Shown here piece after piece: positions 51,473 through 62,096 of a DNA stretch of 64,000 nt. A program made the position numbers and the translations under genes. This DNA comes from Oegoconia quadripuncta. Lineage: Eukaryota; Arthropoda; Insecta; Lepidoptera; Autostichidae. Every line of letters starts with the position of its first letter. Within the stretch, counting starts at the first letter, position 1. Where the stretch lies: positions 33,724,778 to 33,788,777 of the forward strand of contig OX438744.1 of assembly GCA_949316235.1 (NCBI GenBank), given 5' to 3'. The notes under the pieces were generated by a model, which was not told where the DNA came from, ran no database searches, and saw only the letters and a program-made list of their open reading frames with translations.

Positions 51473-54367
51473 ATGGCTTGTCATAAACTAAACATTTTCT
51501 ATCAAAACGTAAGAGGACTTCGTACCAAATGTTTGAATTTTTATAACAATATACTTTCTACCGATTATGACCTAATTATTATAACAGAAACTTGGCTGCA
51601 AAGTGACATCCTGGATACTGAAATTTGTGATGAGAGATACGACATATTCCGCTGTGACCGTGACCTTGACCTAAGTAGTAAGCGCTCAGGGGGCGGAGTC
51701 ATGCTTTGTGCTCGCCGGTCGTTGTGTGCATCAATTTGTACCGACTGGGTCAATAGTACCCTATCGGAATCACTATGTGTAAGTATACCGGCGCGTCTAT
51801 TGGGGTCTAATGTTAATCTTAATATTATTATTTCGTATCTATCACCTGATGCAAACAGGTTGCATATGTATGTGGATGAATTTAGGAATAACATCTCACG
51901 TTTTCATGGGTTAAAACCTACAGAACATTATTTAATCGTTGGCGACTTTAACCTGCCATGCCTGTGTTGGGGCTCCGATGGATGGTCATTAACACATATC
52001 GGTAAAACTGACGTACAAAACTCAGCTGTGGCCTTAACTGAAGAACTTGCCTATTTAGGTATGAATCAATATAATCATATAGTTAACAGTAGTGGCAACA
52101 TTTTAGATCTATCTTTTTCCAGTCTCCACTTATCGGTCTATGAAGCCCCCCCTCTCTCAAAACTGGATGGCTATCACCCTCCTTTATCCATAGAAATTTC
52201 TGATCTAGATGTAAAACCTCTAGTTGAATGTAATATTCCGCGCTATAATTTTCGTAAGGGTGACTATGACAAAATTAATGAATTTTTAAACGGAACTGAT
52301 TGGGATGACTTACTGAGCACAGATACAATTGATGAAGCGGTGGATCATTTTTATACTAGACTGTATGAGTGTTTTGCATTGTTTGTACCCTTAACTGTTC
52401 GCTCCAACAATTACCCTATTTGGTATAGTTATGCGTTAATTAAAATCATTTGCGAAAAAGCAAAAATGCATCTGAGGTGGAAAAGGTATAGGAACCCACG
52501 CGATTATGATGTATTTGCTCTTCTTAGAGAGAGACAGTCCAAGGTGCAGGAGGAATGCTTTCTTCGCTTCACACAAACTACAGAATTCAATATAAAAAGA
52601 GCACCAAAATACTTTTGGAGTTATGTTAAGGCTAAGAGAGGTGGTTCTAGCTATCCTCAATACTTTAGTATAGGCAATGTAAAAATATCAGATGGACCAT
52701 CCATTGCTACGGCATTTAACAAATTTTTCCAAAGTGTCTTTACTTCGCCACAATCATCTTCAATCTCTTCCAGTCCTGGTAATCATTATCCAGATTTCGG
52801 TTATTCATGCAATGAAACACTGTCTTATGTTAATGTGACCTGCGATGTCGTTTTAAAACTTTTACAATCGCTTGATATTTCGAAGGGTGCTGGATGTGAT
52901 GGTGTACCTCCCATTTTTCTATCTACCTGTGCCCAAGGTTTGGCATATCCAGTCACGATACTGTTTCAACGTTCTCTTAAACAATGCATATTTCCCCTAA
53001 TTTGGAAAACGGGTCATATAATCCCAATTCACAAAAAGGGCCCAAAAACCAAAATTGAAAATTATAGACCCATCTCAATCTTGAATACACTGGGTAAGAT
53101 GTTTGAAAAGCTAGTGTTTATCCACGTTTACCCCATCATCTCTCAGGGCGTTCCAGCTACTCAGCATGGCTTTATTCAAAAACGATCCACAGTGTCTAAT
53201 TTGACCTGTTTCACTGAATACATCCTTGGGCATATGGAAAATGGTGGTCAGGTTGACGTGATCTACACTGATTTCGAGAAAGCTTTTGACCGGGTGGATC
53301 ATGTTATCCTTTTACAAAAGCTTCATGCACTCGGAATTCGTGGTGATCTGCTAAGATGGATAAAATCCTATCTATCTAATCGTTCTCAAGCGGTAGTACT
53401 AGGTGGCTTTAAATCTGACTATATAACAGTACCGTCTGGCGTACCCCAGGGCTCGCATCTCGGCCCATTGTTTTACAACGCTTATATTTTTGACATACAT
53501 AACTATATAAAACATGCACAACACATTCTTTACGCAGATGACAAGAAAATTTATTTAAAAATTCACTCTATAACCGATTGTCAGTTGATACAACATGATT
53601 TAAATATGTTATTTGATTACTATTCTAACAACAATATCACTGTCAGTATTAATAAATGTCAATGTATTACATTTTCGCGTAAAAAAATACCCTTAATTTT
53701 TTCTTACAATATTAATGGCGTTGTGATCCAGAGGGTTGAGGTCGTTCGGGACCTGGGAGTTCTATTAGACACCAAGATGAGCATGTGTGATCATATAGAA
53801 TACATTACAAAAAGATCTTATCGTAACCTAGGATTCGTAATACGAACATGTCAACCTTTTAAGTGTCTGTTAAGCTTAAAAATAGTATTCTATGCCTACG
53901 TTAGATGCATCTTAGAATATGCGAGTCCTGTATGGTCACCTTGTTATTCAATCTACATGAATATGATAGAACGAATTCAGAAAAAATTTGTTACACATTT
54001 AAATTACAAATTTAAAAACGCGAAATTACCATATTCGGATAACTGTCATGATTATGGCCTCCTAACTCTGACCGAGAGACGCAAGTTAATGGACATGGGG
54101 CTCCTATATGACATACTCCACTGTAGAATTGACAGCCCTGAACTTTTGGCTGGAATTTATTTTTCAACGCCGATCAAACGTACAAGACATACTCCCCTAT
54201 TTAATGTACCCCATCATACTACAAATTATGGCAGTAACTGTACCCTAACACGTTTGGTCCGTACGTATAATCAACATTTCCGTAATTACGACTTATTTAA
54301 TGTTTCTAAAAAAAGCTTTAAAAGTAAGATTAGGAAGGAGTTGCTTAACTTCCCCATCGTCCGTTGA
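51473..54367 (+). CDS. LINE ORF2: AP endonuclease / reverse transcriptase
   Basis: This is the polyprotein for target-primed reverse transcription. The first ATG is at 51473 (MACHKLNIFYQNVRGL), giving 964 residues. The endonuclease occupies about residues 1-230, with the conserved asparagine in YQNVRG, glutamate in TETWL (residue 39), GDFN (157-160) and the DGYHPP terminal histidine motif. The reverse transcriptase follows, with IPIHKKGPKTKIENYRPIS, QHGFIQKRST, VIYTDFEKAFDRVDH, GVPQGSHLGPL and the catalytic YADD at about 687-690, then LGVLLDTKMS and the thumb-like LEYASPVW. Every catalytic motif is intact. The C-terminus ends in the basic FKSKIRKELLNF segment, as in related elements. Confidence 0.95.
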   Translation: MACHKLNIFYQNVRGLRTKCLNFYNNILSTDYDLIIITETWLQSDILDTEICDERYDIFRCDRDLDLSSKRSGGGVMLCARRSLCASICTDWVNSTLSESLCVSIPARLLGSNVNLNIIISYLSPDANRLHMYVDEFRNNISRFHGLKPTEHYLIVGDFNLPCLCWGSDGWSLTHIGKTDVQNSAVALTEELAYLGMNQYNHIVNSSGNILDLSFSSLHLSVYEAPPLSKLDGYHPPLSIEISDLDVKPLVECNIPRYNFRKGDYDKINEFLNGTDWDDLLSTDTIDEAVDHFYTRLYECFALFVPLTVRSNNYPIWYSYALIKIICEKAKMHLRWKRYRNPRDYDVFALLRERQSKVQEECFLRFTQTTEFNIKRAPKYFWSYVKAKRGGSSYPQYFSIGNVKISDGPSIATAFNKFFQSVFTSPQSSSISSSPGNHYPDFGYSCNETLSYVNVTCDVVLKLLQSLDISKGAGCDGVPPIFLSTCAQGLAYPVTILFQRSLKQCIFPLIWKTGHIIPIHKKGPKTKIENYRPISILNTLGKMFEKLVFIHVYPIISQGVPATQHGFIQKRSTVSNLTCFTEYILGHMENGGQVDVIYTDFEKAFDRVDHVILLQKLHALGIRGDLLRWIKSYLSNRSQAVVLGGFKSDYITVPSGVPQGSHLGPLFYNAYIFDIHNYIKHAQHILYADDKKIYLKIHSITDCQLIQHDLNMLFDYYSNNNITVSINKCQCITFSRKKIPLIFSYNINGVVIQRVEVVRDLGVLLDTKMSMCDHIEYITKRSYRNLGFVIRTCQPFKCLLSLKIVFYAYVRCILEYASPVWSPCYSIYMNMIERIQKKFVTHLNYKFKNAKLPYSDNCHDYGLLTLTERRKLMDMGLLYDILHCRIDSPELLAGIYFSTPIKRTRHTPLFNVPHHTTNYGSNCTLTRLVRTYNQHFRNYDLFNVSKKSFKSKIRKELLNFPIVR

Positions 54368-54627
54368 TTTGAGTTGATTTGGCTCCATGTCTACTTATTG
54401 AACTGGTAACGAGTTGACAACTTAATTATCTATTTATCTATAGTATATTGTATTTAATTTATTATATATTATATTTATTTTCTATATTTATATAATTCTA
54501 TATTTATATGTAATAGTATTGTATATAAGTCAGTATTTATATGTAGTTTATGTATGCTTGTGTTTGTTTAGTCATCATGGATTAGAATATAATCTCTAGA
54601 TGAGTATGCAAATTATCATTCACTACA

Positions 54628-54960
54628 CTGCTTTCCTCACTGTAGGTGTGATCGGCAGCACATCAGTGTGTGCGCGAAGACCTAAGTACCGGTTACTTTA
54701 ATATACTTTATGTCTCAAAATGCTTCAATTACAATCCCTGGTATTGTTGGTTGGATAGGTTTTAGTGTTTTGTCTTGCAATAATATCACATAATGTGCTG
54801 TCGCGGTACTGAACTCAACTGTATATAAACAACATGCATTATGCTCTCAAATTAATTAAGTTGTGGATAGCTGTTAATGACTAGTATAAGAAATCAGATC
54901 CATTGTAATCTCTCGAATATGATAAGTTGTTGTTATCCCGAATAATTAAAATAAAATAAT
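54628..54960 (+). repeat. 3' UTR segment of the complete LINE, matching the solo copy
   Basis: This stretch begins CACTGCTTTCCTCACTGTAG and ends in an A-rich run; it pairs with 20091-20425. It follows the ORF2 stop by about 260 bp. Confidence 0.75.
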
Positions 54961-55011
54961 AAAATACATAAATCAGATGTTATCACATTAGCGAAGTTAC
55001 TAATCACAATT

Positions 55012-55116
55012 GTTCTACCTATATACCTACCTTTCATATTCAAATCCCTTCATTCCTTTCGCCGTGATTGCGCAACAAACAATAAACAAACAAACATTCG
55101 CATTTATAATATTAGT
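55012..55116 (+). repeat. RTE-type repeat, right part (continues from 49607)
   Basis: It starts TTCTACCTATATACC, continues TTTCGCCGTGATTGCGCAAC and ends CGCATTTATAATATTAGT, exactly the second half of the complete copy at 37.7 kb. Confidence 0.75.
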
Positions 55117-55167
55117 TAGATAAAATTAGTAACATACAAATAATTAGTTGGTATACAATAATAATAA

Positions 55168-55431
55168 ATAAATAAATATCCTTGGACATACACACAGCGC
55201 CATCTAGTTCCACAGTAAGCATCTAGGCTTGTGTTATGGATACCAGATGGTTGATAAACTACACAAATACATTATTTTTTGTAAATAAATACATGTATAA
55301 ATGAAAAACATCCATAACTCGGGAACACATGTCTGTATTCATCATACAAACATATGCCCCTAGCGGGATTCGAACCCGCGACCATTTGGTATAGTAGCAG
55401 AGTTTCTAACCACTACACCAAACAGGTCGTC
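55168..55431 (-). mobile_element. SINE family C, full length
   Basis: All modules are present in reverse complement with a near-consensus head; a palindromic MITE abuts its 5' end. Confidence 0.85.
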
Positions 55432-55434
55432 AAT

Positions 55435-55579
55435 GGTGTCAATTCGGATGTACACCAACTAAACTAAAACCAGTTTTGGAGTGATGCCGTCGCATCGTAC
55501 TGTTCCAGGAAGAAAAAGACAGTACTACTTTAAAACTGGTTTTAGTTTAGGTTAGTTGGTGTACATCCGAATCGATACC
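55435..55579. mobile_element. Palindromic MITE (GGTGTCGA family), 3-bp TSD AAT
   Basis: Fourth copy; the left TIR has GGTGTCAATTCGG and the right ends ATCGATACC. AAT flanks lie at 55432-55434 and 55580-55582. It abuts the head of a family C SINE. Confidence 0.88.
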
Positions 55580-56029
55580 AATGTCTATTAAGTTAACACG
55601 GGATGGTACTCTCCGTATATACAAAGTACTCTGTGGATGGTACTAATTATGAATTCTGGCATTCTTCATTCAGTTCATATTTTACACACAAACACCAACC
55701 TCACACAACCCATTCCCGTGGCATTTGCGTAAGAAATCACATGTACCCTCTACCGCTCAAAGATTATCGACACCTACACATGACCTAATTCAGAACACCC
55801 ACGCTACCAATCCGAATTCTCCACAATTCAAGCGTTCGCGGAAACCAATCAACCAATTGGGTAACATCGATGAAGTGGCAGTTTCGCAACACCACGGGAA
55901 TCCGATTCCATGTTCGTAGTATAAAAATGTACTTACATCAATTGCTTTCTGATTGTATCACACCAATATGTTCATACTAGCACAGTATACTTAACAATAC
56001 GTTATTTTAGTAATAACGTAATATTTCCC

Positions 56030-56300
56030 TCATGGGGCAGTTGCATTCGCTATTCGTTATCGTTCAACGCGATCAGCCCTTTAAGAGGTGACCATAGTGA
56101 CATTTCAATACGAGTATTTCCTTGCTTCGGGGGGTACGTTAAATAGCTAGTCACGGTTGTTTTCAATTGAAGACACTCGTTAAGGCCAAGTCGGTGGCCT
56201 ATACAGGGCGTGGCTTAAAACACAGATGGTCTGGTGACACTCGTCTGTCACAAATCCACCCAATTCAATAGGAATGATCGCGTGGTTATGATCCATACCC
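56030..56300 (+). mobile_element. 5S-rRNA-derived SINE, diverged copy
   Basis: It is collinear with the 60.1 kb copy (GCAGTTGCATTCGCTAT, AGAGGTGACCATAGTGACAT, CTTGCTTCGGGGGGTACGTT, CCAAGTCGGTGGCC, CACAAATCCACC). The 5S core is degraded here. Confidence 0.65.
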
Positions 56301-56461
56301 TGTTCCAATGGGAAGAGGCTGTTCAATGATTGGCGGGAGGCCCTATGACCTGGCGGGAGGGATACCCACTAAAACCCCGCGGCGACCTTTTTCGGCAGTA
56401 GGGAGGACCTGAGAACGCATAAGCGGCTTGAATGTAATTTTATTTATCCCTACTTATAACT

Positions 56462-56906
56462 TGCATTATGAAATGAAATATTTATTCACAAGAATATGGT
56501 CCAACAATTGATCTTTAAATATAATACAGCGCGTTCGCATATTCTGCCATTTATGGCGTGCAAATGCAATAAAAAGAAAAATAAATTACTTGTCGCTCAG
56601 AAATTCCGATACTGAATAATAACCCTTCTCTAGAAAATATGCAAACACCTGCTTTTTAAATATTTTACCAATTTTACTTTTGAATTCATTAGGTAAATGA
56701 TTATAAATTTGAACTGCCATACACGCTTTTACTAAAAACTTGAAGTTTTTGTACTGGGCCATACAATTTGTACTCATAACCACTTCTACATCTTTTATTT
56801 GTAACATCAGACTGTTTAGTAAATTAGTTGATGTTTTTGTGTACAAATAGGCATATTTGTTACTAACAATGTGTGTGTTACTATTTAAGTCAAATAAAGG
56901 ATTCAT
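56462..56906 (-). pseudogene. 5'-truncated LINE: RT C-terminus and 3' UTR
   Basis: The minus frame ends VQIYNHLPNEFKSKIGKIFK, then FLEKGYYSVSEFLSDK, the (L/I)YNxLP...FK...YYSxxEFL ending of Jockey/CR1-type ORF2 proteins. The 3' UTR holds GAATAAATATTTCATTTCAT. Only the last ~106 codons remain; the inserted copy is truncated. Confidence 0.7.
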
Positions 56907-57600
56907 GTATGAATTCTTGCATTGGTCCTTCCAGCCGGATCACTTAATCCTCCGAGATGGATGTAGGAAGTTTTCAATGCGGGTTAAGTTTACTCTTCAC
57001 GAGGACACGGCCGGATGGGCAGGCTCGCCTTGGTGACCGCTGCCTCGTGTTACGTCCCATGGGTATCAATTGCATCTATTCGTATCCGGTGTTAAATGTG
57101 TTAGAAATACTGATATAATTTACTATGTAGCACGTATTTTATTATTTATTTTATTTTATTGATAACACAGAATCAACAGCATCATTATAAAAAATATTAC
57201 ACAAAATTTACAAGCCAAAGTCATGCCAATTACAGATTCTCACTTTTCATTACAATTCTCTTAAAAAAATAATTAGGTCAGTATTAAATAATAATCATTA
57301 TACAATCCATAGGTAAACAATTGATAGTGAGACAAACTAAGTAAAAATAAATAATTTTGTCAATAAGTAATAACTTCCCACTTTAAGGGTTCTTGTTGAC
57401 CGATGGCGAATAGTCTGACGTGGGGGGCTCCTCCGCGTGTCCCTCTGGGTTAGCAGAGGGCACTGCTGATGGAGCAGGGAGACGCTCCTCTCACAGTGAT
57501 CCTCAGTCCATAGAAAGTGGAACAGCGGAAAATCGGTTGTTTTTCCAATTCTTGGTTAAATTATTGACAATTCCAATAGCACAACAGAATATTGAATACT

Positions 57601-57740
57601 ATAGCTTCCGCCCGCGGCTTCCTCTGCTTGGAATAACTTTATCGCGGATATAATTTTCCGCGGAAACTACTCACTTTACCGGAAAAAAAATATATCCTAT
57701 TTTTCAATCCAGGTCGTGTTATACCTATATAAAAAAAAAT
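57601..57740 (+). repeat. RTE-type LINE tail repeat, 3'-truncated copy
   Basis: It contains GCTTCCGCCCGCGGCTTCCT, AATAACTTTATCGCGGATAT and CAATCCAGG, then similarity ends. Confidence 0.65.
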
Positions 57741-58145
57741 GTCAAATATTTGCAAGCTACATTTAAGCAGATTTTGAAGGACTCTATTTTTATTGGCATT
57801 CTATCTTGTACCAGAAATCATGAAAATAAGGTATTTTCTATTTCCGTAAGATTTTTCTATATTCTAAGTAATAAGAGTCTAATCGTAATCATTCATTGCG
57901 ACTACTCAAAACAATCAAGAACAACTATTACATTGTTAAAATAAAAAGTTTATAATGACAACACGCTTGTTATTTAGCTCAGTACTAAATTATACTTTGT
58001 TAAAGAGAAACAAAAAATGTCGACATCGTCACAATTCTCATTATAAAGTTAACAGCTAATCTTGAAACAACTTTATTGTTAGCATAGCGGGTTTATCTTT
58101 TTTAACAAAGGATTTTCATATTTACGTGGTTTCGTAGCGTAAAAT

Positions 58146-58370
58146 ATAACATCACGACCTTTATATCAAATGGTGGTCAGAAAATATCCCAAACATTGGC
58201 TTGAAACAACATCCACAGTTCACCATTCGAAATACACACGTGACATAGGAGTGAGATCATGGCCGTTGAAATGCGCAAATCTATACCTAGATGTTTTTTG
58301 ATGTAAAGTCCCTTAGTCGGCTTTGACGACACAAACGGGAAGAAACAGGTTGGTCCTATTCTTTTAAGGG
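58146..58370 (+). repeat. Dispersed repeat family E
   Basis: CATCACGACCTTTATATCAA, AATATCCCAAACATTGG, GCCGTTGAAATGCGCAAATC and GACGACACAAACGGGAAGAA are collinear with the 9.4 kb copy. Confidence 0.6.
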
Positions 58371-58942
58371 AAAAATTAAAACGCTACTTAACTTCGCTAA
58401 CCAAAAACGAATGTTGTTCATATACAAGCAGGGCCACATTTACCCACAGGCTAATTAAGGTTAGAGCCTAGGGCGCAAGCACCGAGGGGTTCACTCTTAC
58501 CTTTTTACGCCTACTGAATAGATTTCGATAAGGCAAGGAGATAGACGACTGCATCCTGAGGAAAAACGTTTTACTGCGGGAACATACCGTATTCTCATAG
58601 TAAAATATTTAATGTGGACGAAACCATAAAATATAAAAACGTAGGAAGCATATTCGTGAGCTGGGCATACAGGCACTGGTAGGATAGGTTGGGGTATACA
58701 TATTCATAGCCGATGGCTGTCAGAAATACAAGCCCTCGTACCAAGAGGCAATAAAAACTTAACAGCAATCGAGGTCTAGTTGAAAGTACGAGTAATTTAA
58801 CGGTAGACCAGTTGCTGGAAAACGTTGCGATTAGAGCAAGCACCTTCAGGAATGAACTGTTACTGTTATGACGCCTTTCTAAGAAATTCTAATTGCGACT
58901 TTCTTTCATCACTATGGGAATTACAAAGCTAAAGTTTACATA

Positions 58943-59165
58943 CAGGGTGAAAAATTCGTGCTGTTTACTGGTGACATCACTCCTGATTACGAGCAACTAT
59001 CCACTAGACACAATAGCCGGATTCAACCGAAAATTGTCGGATTTCCATACTAATGGCGGTTTACTTTGTAAGGGGTAATCGAAAATTTTGTGATCCATTT
59101 CGACTATAACTCCTTGGTTCGTAATCAACAGTTAATGGGATTTACACGAATTCAAATTCACCCTG
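58943..59165. mobile_element. TA-flanked element with CAGGGTGAA ends
   Basis: The termini are CAGGGTGAAAAATTCGTG and CACGAATTCAAATTCACCCTG, both flanked by TA. The inside is not palindromic. The ends resemble those of the hairpin element at 16.7 kb, so a shared transposase is possible. Confidence 0.65.
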
Positions 59166-59383
59166 TATAGACTTTCGATATCTCAGCTGCCTTGACAAAG
59201 TATTTCAAGCAAATCTACAGCCACGTCAAGAATTTGAACTAAGCATTAAATTTTGATATCATTGATAGTACAGTCTAATCTTGTGCGTCTTGTGATACTT
59301 GTAGGACCATTTAATAGGGTAGACAGTGCCTTTCTGCCTGTATATAGGGCACGCCACTAAGTTGGATGATAAGCAAGTAAGCA

Positions 59384-59495
59384 TGGACAAGAGATCTCTT
59401 ATAGAGATAAGCTTGCCTTTTATATATTTATAATATGGTCCTGGTTCCTTTGTTTTCTTTAATATGCATGCATACTTACAAGCAATAAAGTATTA
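59384..59495 (+). repeat. Jockey-type LINE 3' tail
   Basis: ACAAGAGATCTCTTATAGAG, GATAAGCTTGCCTTT and AAGCAATAAAG. Confidence 0.65.
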
Positions 59496-60090
59496 AATAA
59501 ATACGCCGCTCGACGATACGAGTATTCATTCTAATAATATATGTTTTCCCTAGTCGTTGAATCACAAAATTAGTTGTTGAGATAAAAAAGAGTTGTTGAG
59601 TTTGTTGCTCGTTCGTTTCAATATTAAGTTAAAAAACTAATGTTATCAAGTGATATTTTTGTCGTATAGAAATAAAATCTTCTGACTATCGTCTAATGCA
59701 GTCCATCAAGCCGCTCAGGCTACAGGATGGAACGAACATCATTGTACTTACATAGAAAAATATTACCTTTGGCGCAGTCCGATAAAAACGCCTTAATCTT
59801 TTACATCAATCATTGTACGTGGGCAATAATTGCTCGACATATTATAACAGGCGCACCCGCAATATAAGTAATGACATAACGCGAGACAATCTAATAATAC
59901 TTAGGGCCTTCATCACTGTCAAGAACAGCAATCTCCCAAGTATAGGAGAAAGGGTGTATGAAATGAGCGGCACTAAGTACCTATTAAGTAACCCACTCGG
60001 TATAGACAACATAAATGGATACCACTTTTGGAATTACGCAATATTTTGGAAATCTTTTTATTCTCCACTAATTTATCTATTCTATCACTC

Positions 60091-60372
60091 GTGGCGCAGT
60101 TGCATTCGCTATACATTTTCAATTAGCGAAGTTAAGTAATGTTTGCGTAGTCAGTACCTACTTGGATGGGTGACCACTAGTGGCATTTTAATACGAGTGT
60201 TACCGTGTTTCGGATGGAACGTTAAACAGTCGGTTCCGATTGTTTTTCAATTGAAGGCAGTCGTTAAGCTAAGTCGGTGGCCCGCTTAAAAACACTGACT
60301 GGTGACAACTAGTCGTGACACAAATCCACAAATCCGCCCTTGGCCCTCGTCGTGGATTATATAGTGAAACAT
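60091..60372 (+). mobile_element. 5S-rRNA-derived SINE
   Basis: The stretch at 60124-60178, with GAAGTTAAGTAATGTTTGCG and CTACTTGGATGGGTGACCAC, matches the 3' half of 5S rRNA (the GTCAGTACTTGGATGGGTGACC region). It is followed by CCGTGTTTCGGATGGAACGT and AGTCGGTGGCCC. It is a retroposon rather than a 5S gene: the 5' half and the terminator context are missing. Confidence 0.72.
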
Positions 60373-60678
60373 TGGTGCACAACTGACTTGTTTTTATTCC
60401 TTTCTACTTCTTTACGTACGTTCTTCTTCTTCTTTTTTCATTGGTAATGCTAGGAGGTCCCGAGAGAAGTGACCGTGGTTCATATAATGGCGTGGGTATT
60501 GTGTAGAAGTGGCATGTGTCCAAACATAGATATACTATTATTTAACTCGTATTTATTAGCTTATTTGTAATTTATCTATTAACTAGTTTATATTATTTAT
60601 CATCTACTAACAAATTAATCTTTAATTGATGTTAGTTAAAGTCTTAGTTGTTTAAGTAAGCCGCGAAATTGGTAAAAT

Positions 60679-60891
60679 ATGTACGATTGTGATTTCGATT
60701 GTTCTTTTCCCATGGACTATGAATTGCCGAGTACAATGTTTGTGAAATCATACAATTTTGCGTGCCCTGAGATGCGCACATACGAGTATCTTAATGGTTC
60801 TGGCAGAATAAATAGCGCTGCGGGTTTCTACCCACAGCACATGCTGAGTCTGTACCATTTCGTTGCCCCTGATATGGGTCACGTCTCCTGA
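60679..60891 (+). CDS. Small hypothetical open frame (70 codons)
   Basis: ATG at 60679 in good context (AAAATATGT), ending TGA, with AATAAA about 85 bp downstream (GACGAATAAATGTATTC). The peptide begins MYDCDFDCSFPMDYELPSTM, is acidic and tyrosine-rich at its N-terminus, and contains no motif I recognise. The base composition is more GC-rich than its surroundings. It could be a small real gene, a terminal exon, or the end of an unknown retroelement, since the tail becomes ATTCT-rich after the polyadenylation signal. No intron signal was evident. Confidence 0.25.
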   Translation: MYDCDFDCSFPMDYELPSTMFVKSYNFACPEMRTYEYLNGSGRINSAAGFYPQHMLSLYHFVAPDMGHVS

Positions 60892-61023
60892 TATTAGTTT
60901 TAACTGTATACCAACCCAGTATTCTATATTGTACGGGTAGAATGTAGGTGAAGTGACTTGTGTCGTGGTCGACGAATAAATGTATTCTATTCTACTTGTT
61001 TTCGCTAACCAAAGAATGAATGG

Positions 61024-61125
61024 TACAAATCGCTTAATAGCGATAAGACCGCCTTATACAATTTTGAAGTTGTATTTATCAAGTGTATTATAACTTTTTT
61101 CTGCTATAAATGTACTTGATTGATT
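61024..61125 (+). repeat. Jockey-type LINE 3' tail
   Basis: AATCGCTTAATAGCGATAAG and ACCGCCTTATACAATTTTGA; it closely matches the 25.2 kb copy. Confidence 0.65.
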
Positions 61126-61296
61126 GTACTAGCAAACCGAACATAAGGATTAATTAGCGTAGCCTGTTTCCATACAAAAGGATTAGCTACGTTTAGGCTT
61201 TGACGTATAAGGGGCTTTACAGATTACGAATTTATTAATACCTTAACTAATACCTCGTTAGTATTTGTTTGGAAACAAGCAACATTTATATACAAA

Positions 61297-61352
61297 AAAC
61301 CGGCCAAGTACGTGTCGGGCCACGCGCAGCGTAGGGTTCCGTACTTGCCCTC
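61297..61352 (+). repeat. Fragment of the TAGGGTTCCGTA repeat
   Basis: AACCGGCCAAGTACGTGTCG, CCACGCGCAGCG and TAGGGTTCCGTACTTGCC. Confidence 0.5.
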
Positions 61353-61372
61353 ACAATATGCGGACTTAGGCC

Positions 61373-61480
61373 CCGTTCTCAAGATTGAGATGACCTTAAG
61401 TTGACGCTTGAGAATCTGTTGCATATTAAAACAGTATCGAAAACATAGTATTGAGACTGAGACGACACACACGACTCTAA
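61373..61480. repeat. Partial copy of the GGCCCGTA MITE
   Basis: CCCGTTCTCAAGATTGAGAT and GACGCTTGAGAATCTGTTGC match 20.9 kb almost exactly; the right terminus is missing. Confidence 0.6.
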
Positions 61481-61693
61481 CAAAAATTAGCACTTTGCAG
61501 ATCTATCCCTGAATCGAGAGACTGTTGAAAGAAAGTCATCCTCATTTTACGTGTAGGGAAGGTATATACCTCCTCTAAAAAAATATTTTTCAAGATTTTC
61601 TTAAACCACTTTGTCGGCATGATTGATATGTATACCCAAGCTTTCTAGTATTAAGAGCCTCTGAGCTAAACCTCGGACAGACAGACAGTAGGG

Positions 61694-61783
61694 TTTTTTT
61701 TATGCACAACGGGTTAGCACTTGACCTCAATCACACGTGATGTTAAGTGAAGATGAAGCCGAAGGTGGAACCGTACTGACTCG
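61694..61783 (-). mobile_element. SINE family A, tail fragment
   Basis: Poly-T, GCACAACGGGTTAGCACTTG and CTTAACATCACGTG in reverse complement; the rest is absent. Confidence 0.75.
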
Positions 61784-62096
61784 GTTCCTTATTGACTACG
61801 GAATCCTAATAAAAACTCTTGTGAATGACATAAACTGCATGGGTTACGCGTTAACGTGTGCATAAACATATTAATTTCTGGTTTGCTACTACATATTTAA
61901 ATGTAGTGAATTAAAAAATAAATGAAAATATCTAAGAAAAATTATCCTAATGATATGATGAGGTGATAAATAATGAGAAACGGGGTGGGAATTAATCGGA
62001 GTCATCCTGGTTAATTGATTCGCCAACTCTACAGAACCGGTCAAGACGGTCTAACGATCCTGACTCTTGTCGCCTCGACCTTGTTGACCAGGAGAA

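Larger units (their letters stand above)
49608..54975 (+). mobile_element. Complete non-LTR retrotransposon (LINE), two intact ORFs
   Basis: The element has a 5' leader, ORF1 (49912-50907), a 530-bp inter-ORF segment that is itself largely open, ORF2 (51473-54367) and an A+T-rich 3' UTR. The ends are inferred because an RTE-type repeat is split: its first part stops near 49607 after AATCCAGGG and its continuation resumes near 55012. The endonuclease is of the AP type, and the RT motifs GVPQGSHLGPL and YADD point to the Jockey/CR1 group; the clade cannot be fixed by eye. No poly(A) tail or clear target-site duplication was identified. Both ORFs lack internal stops, suggesting recent activity. 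Confidence 0.9.

Noticed and set aside
60124..60178. 5S rRNA gene
   Set aside because: Only the 3' half matches and it is fused to a repeated unrelated body.
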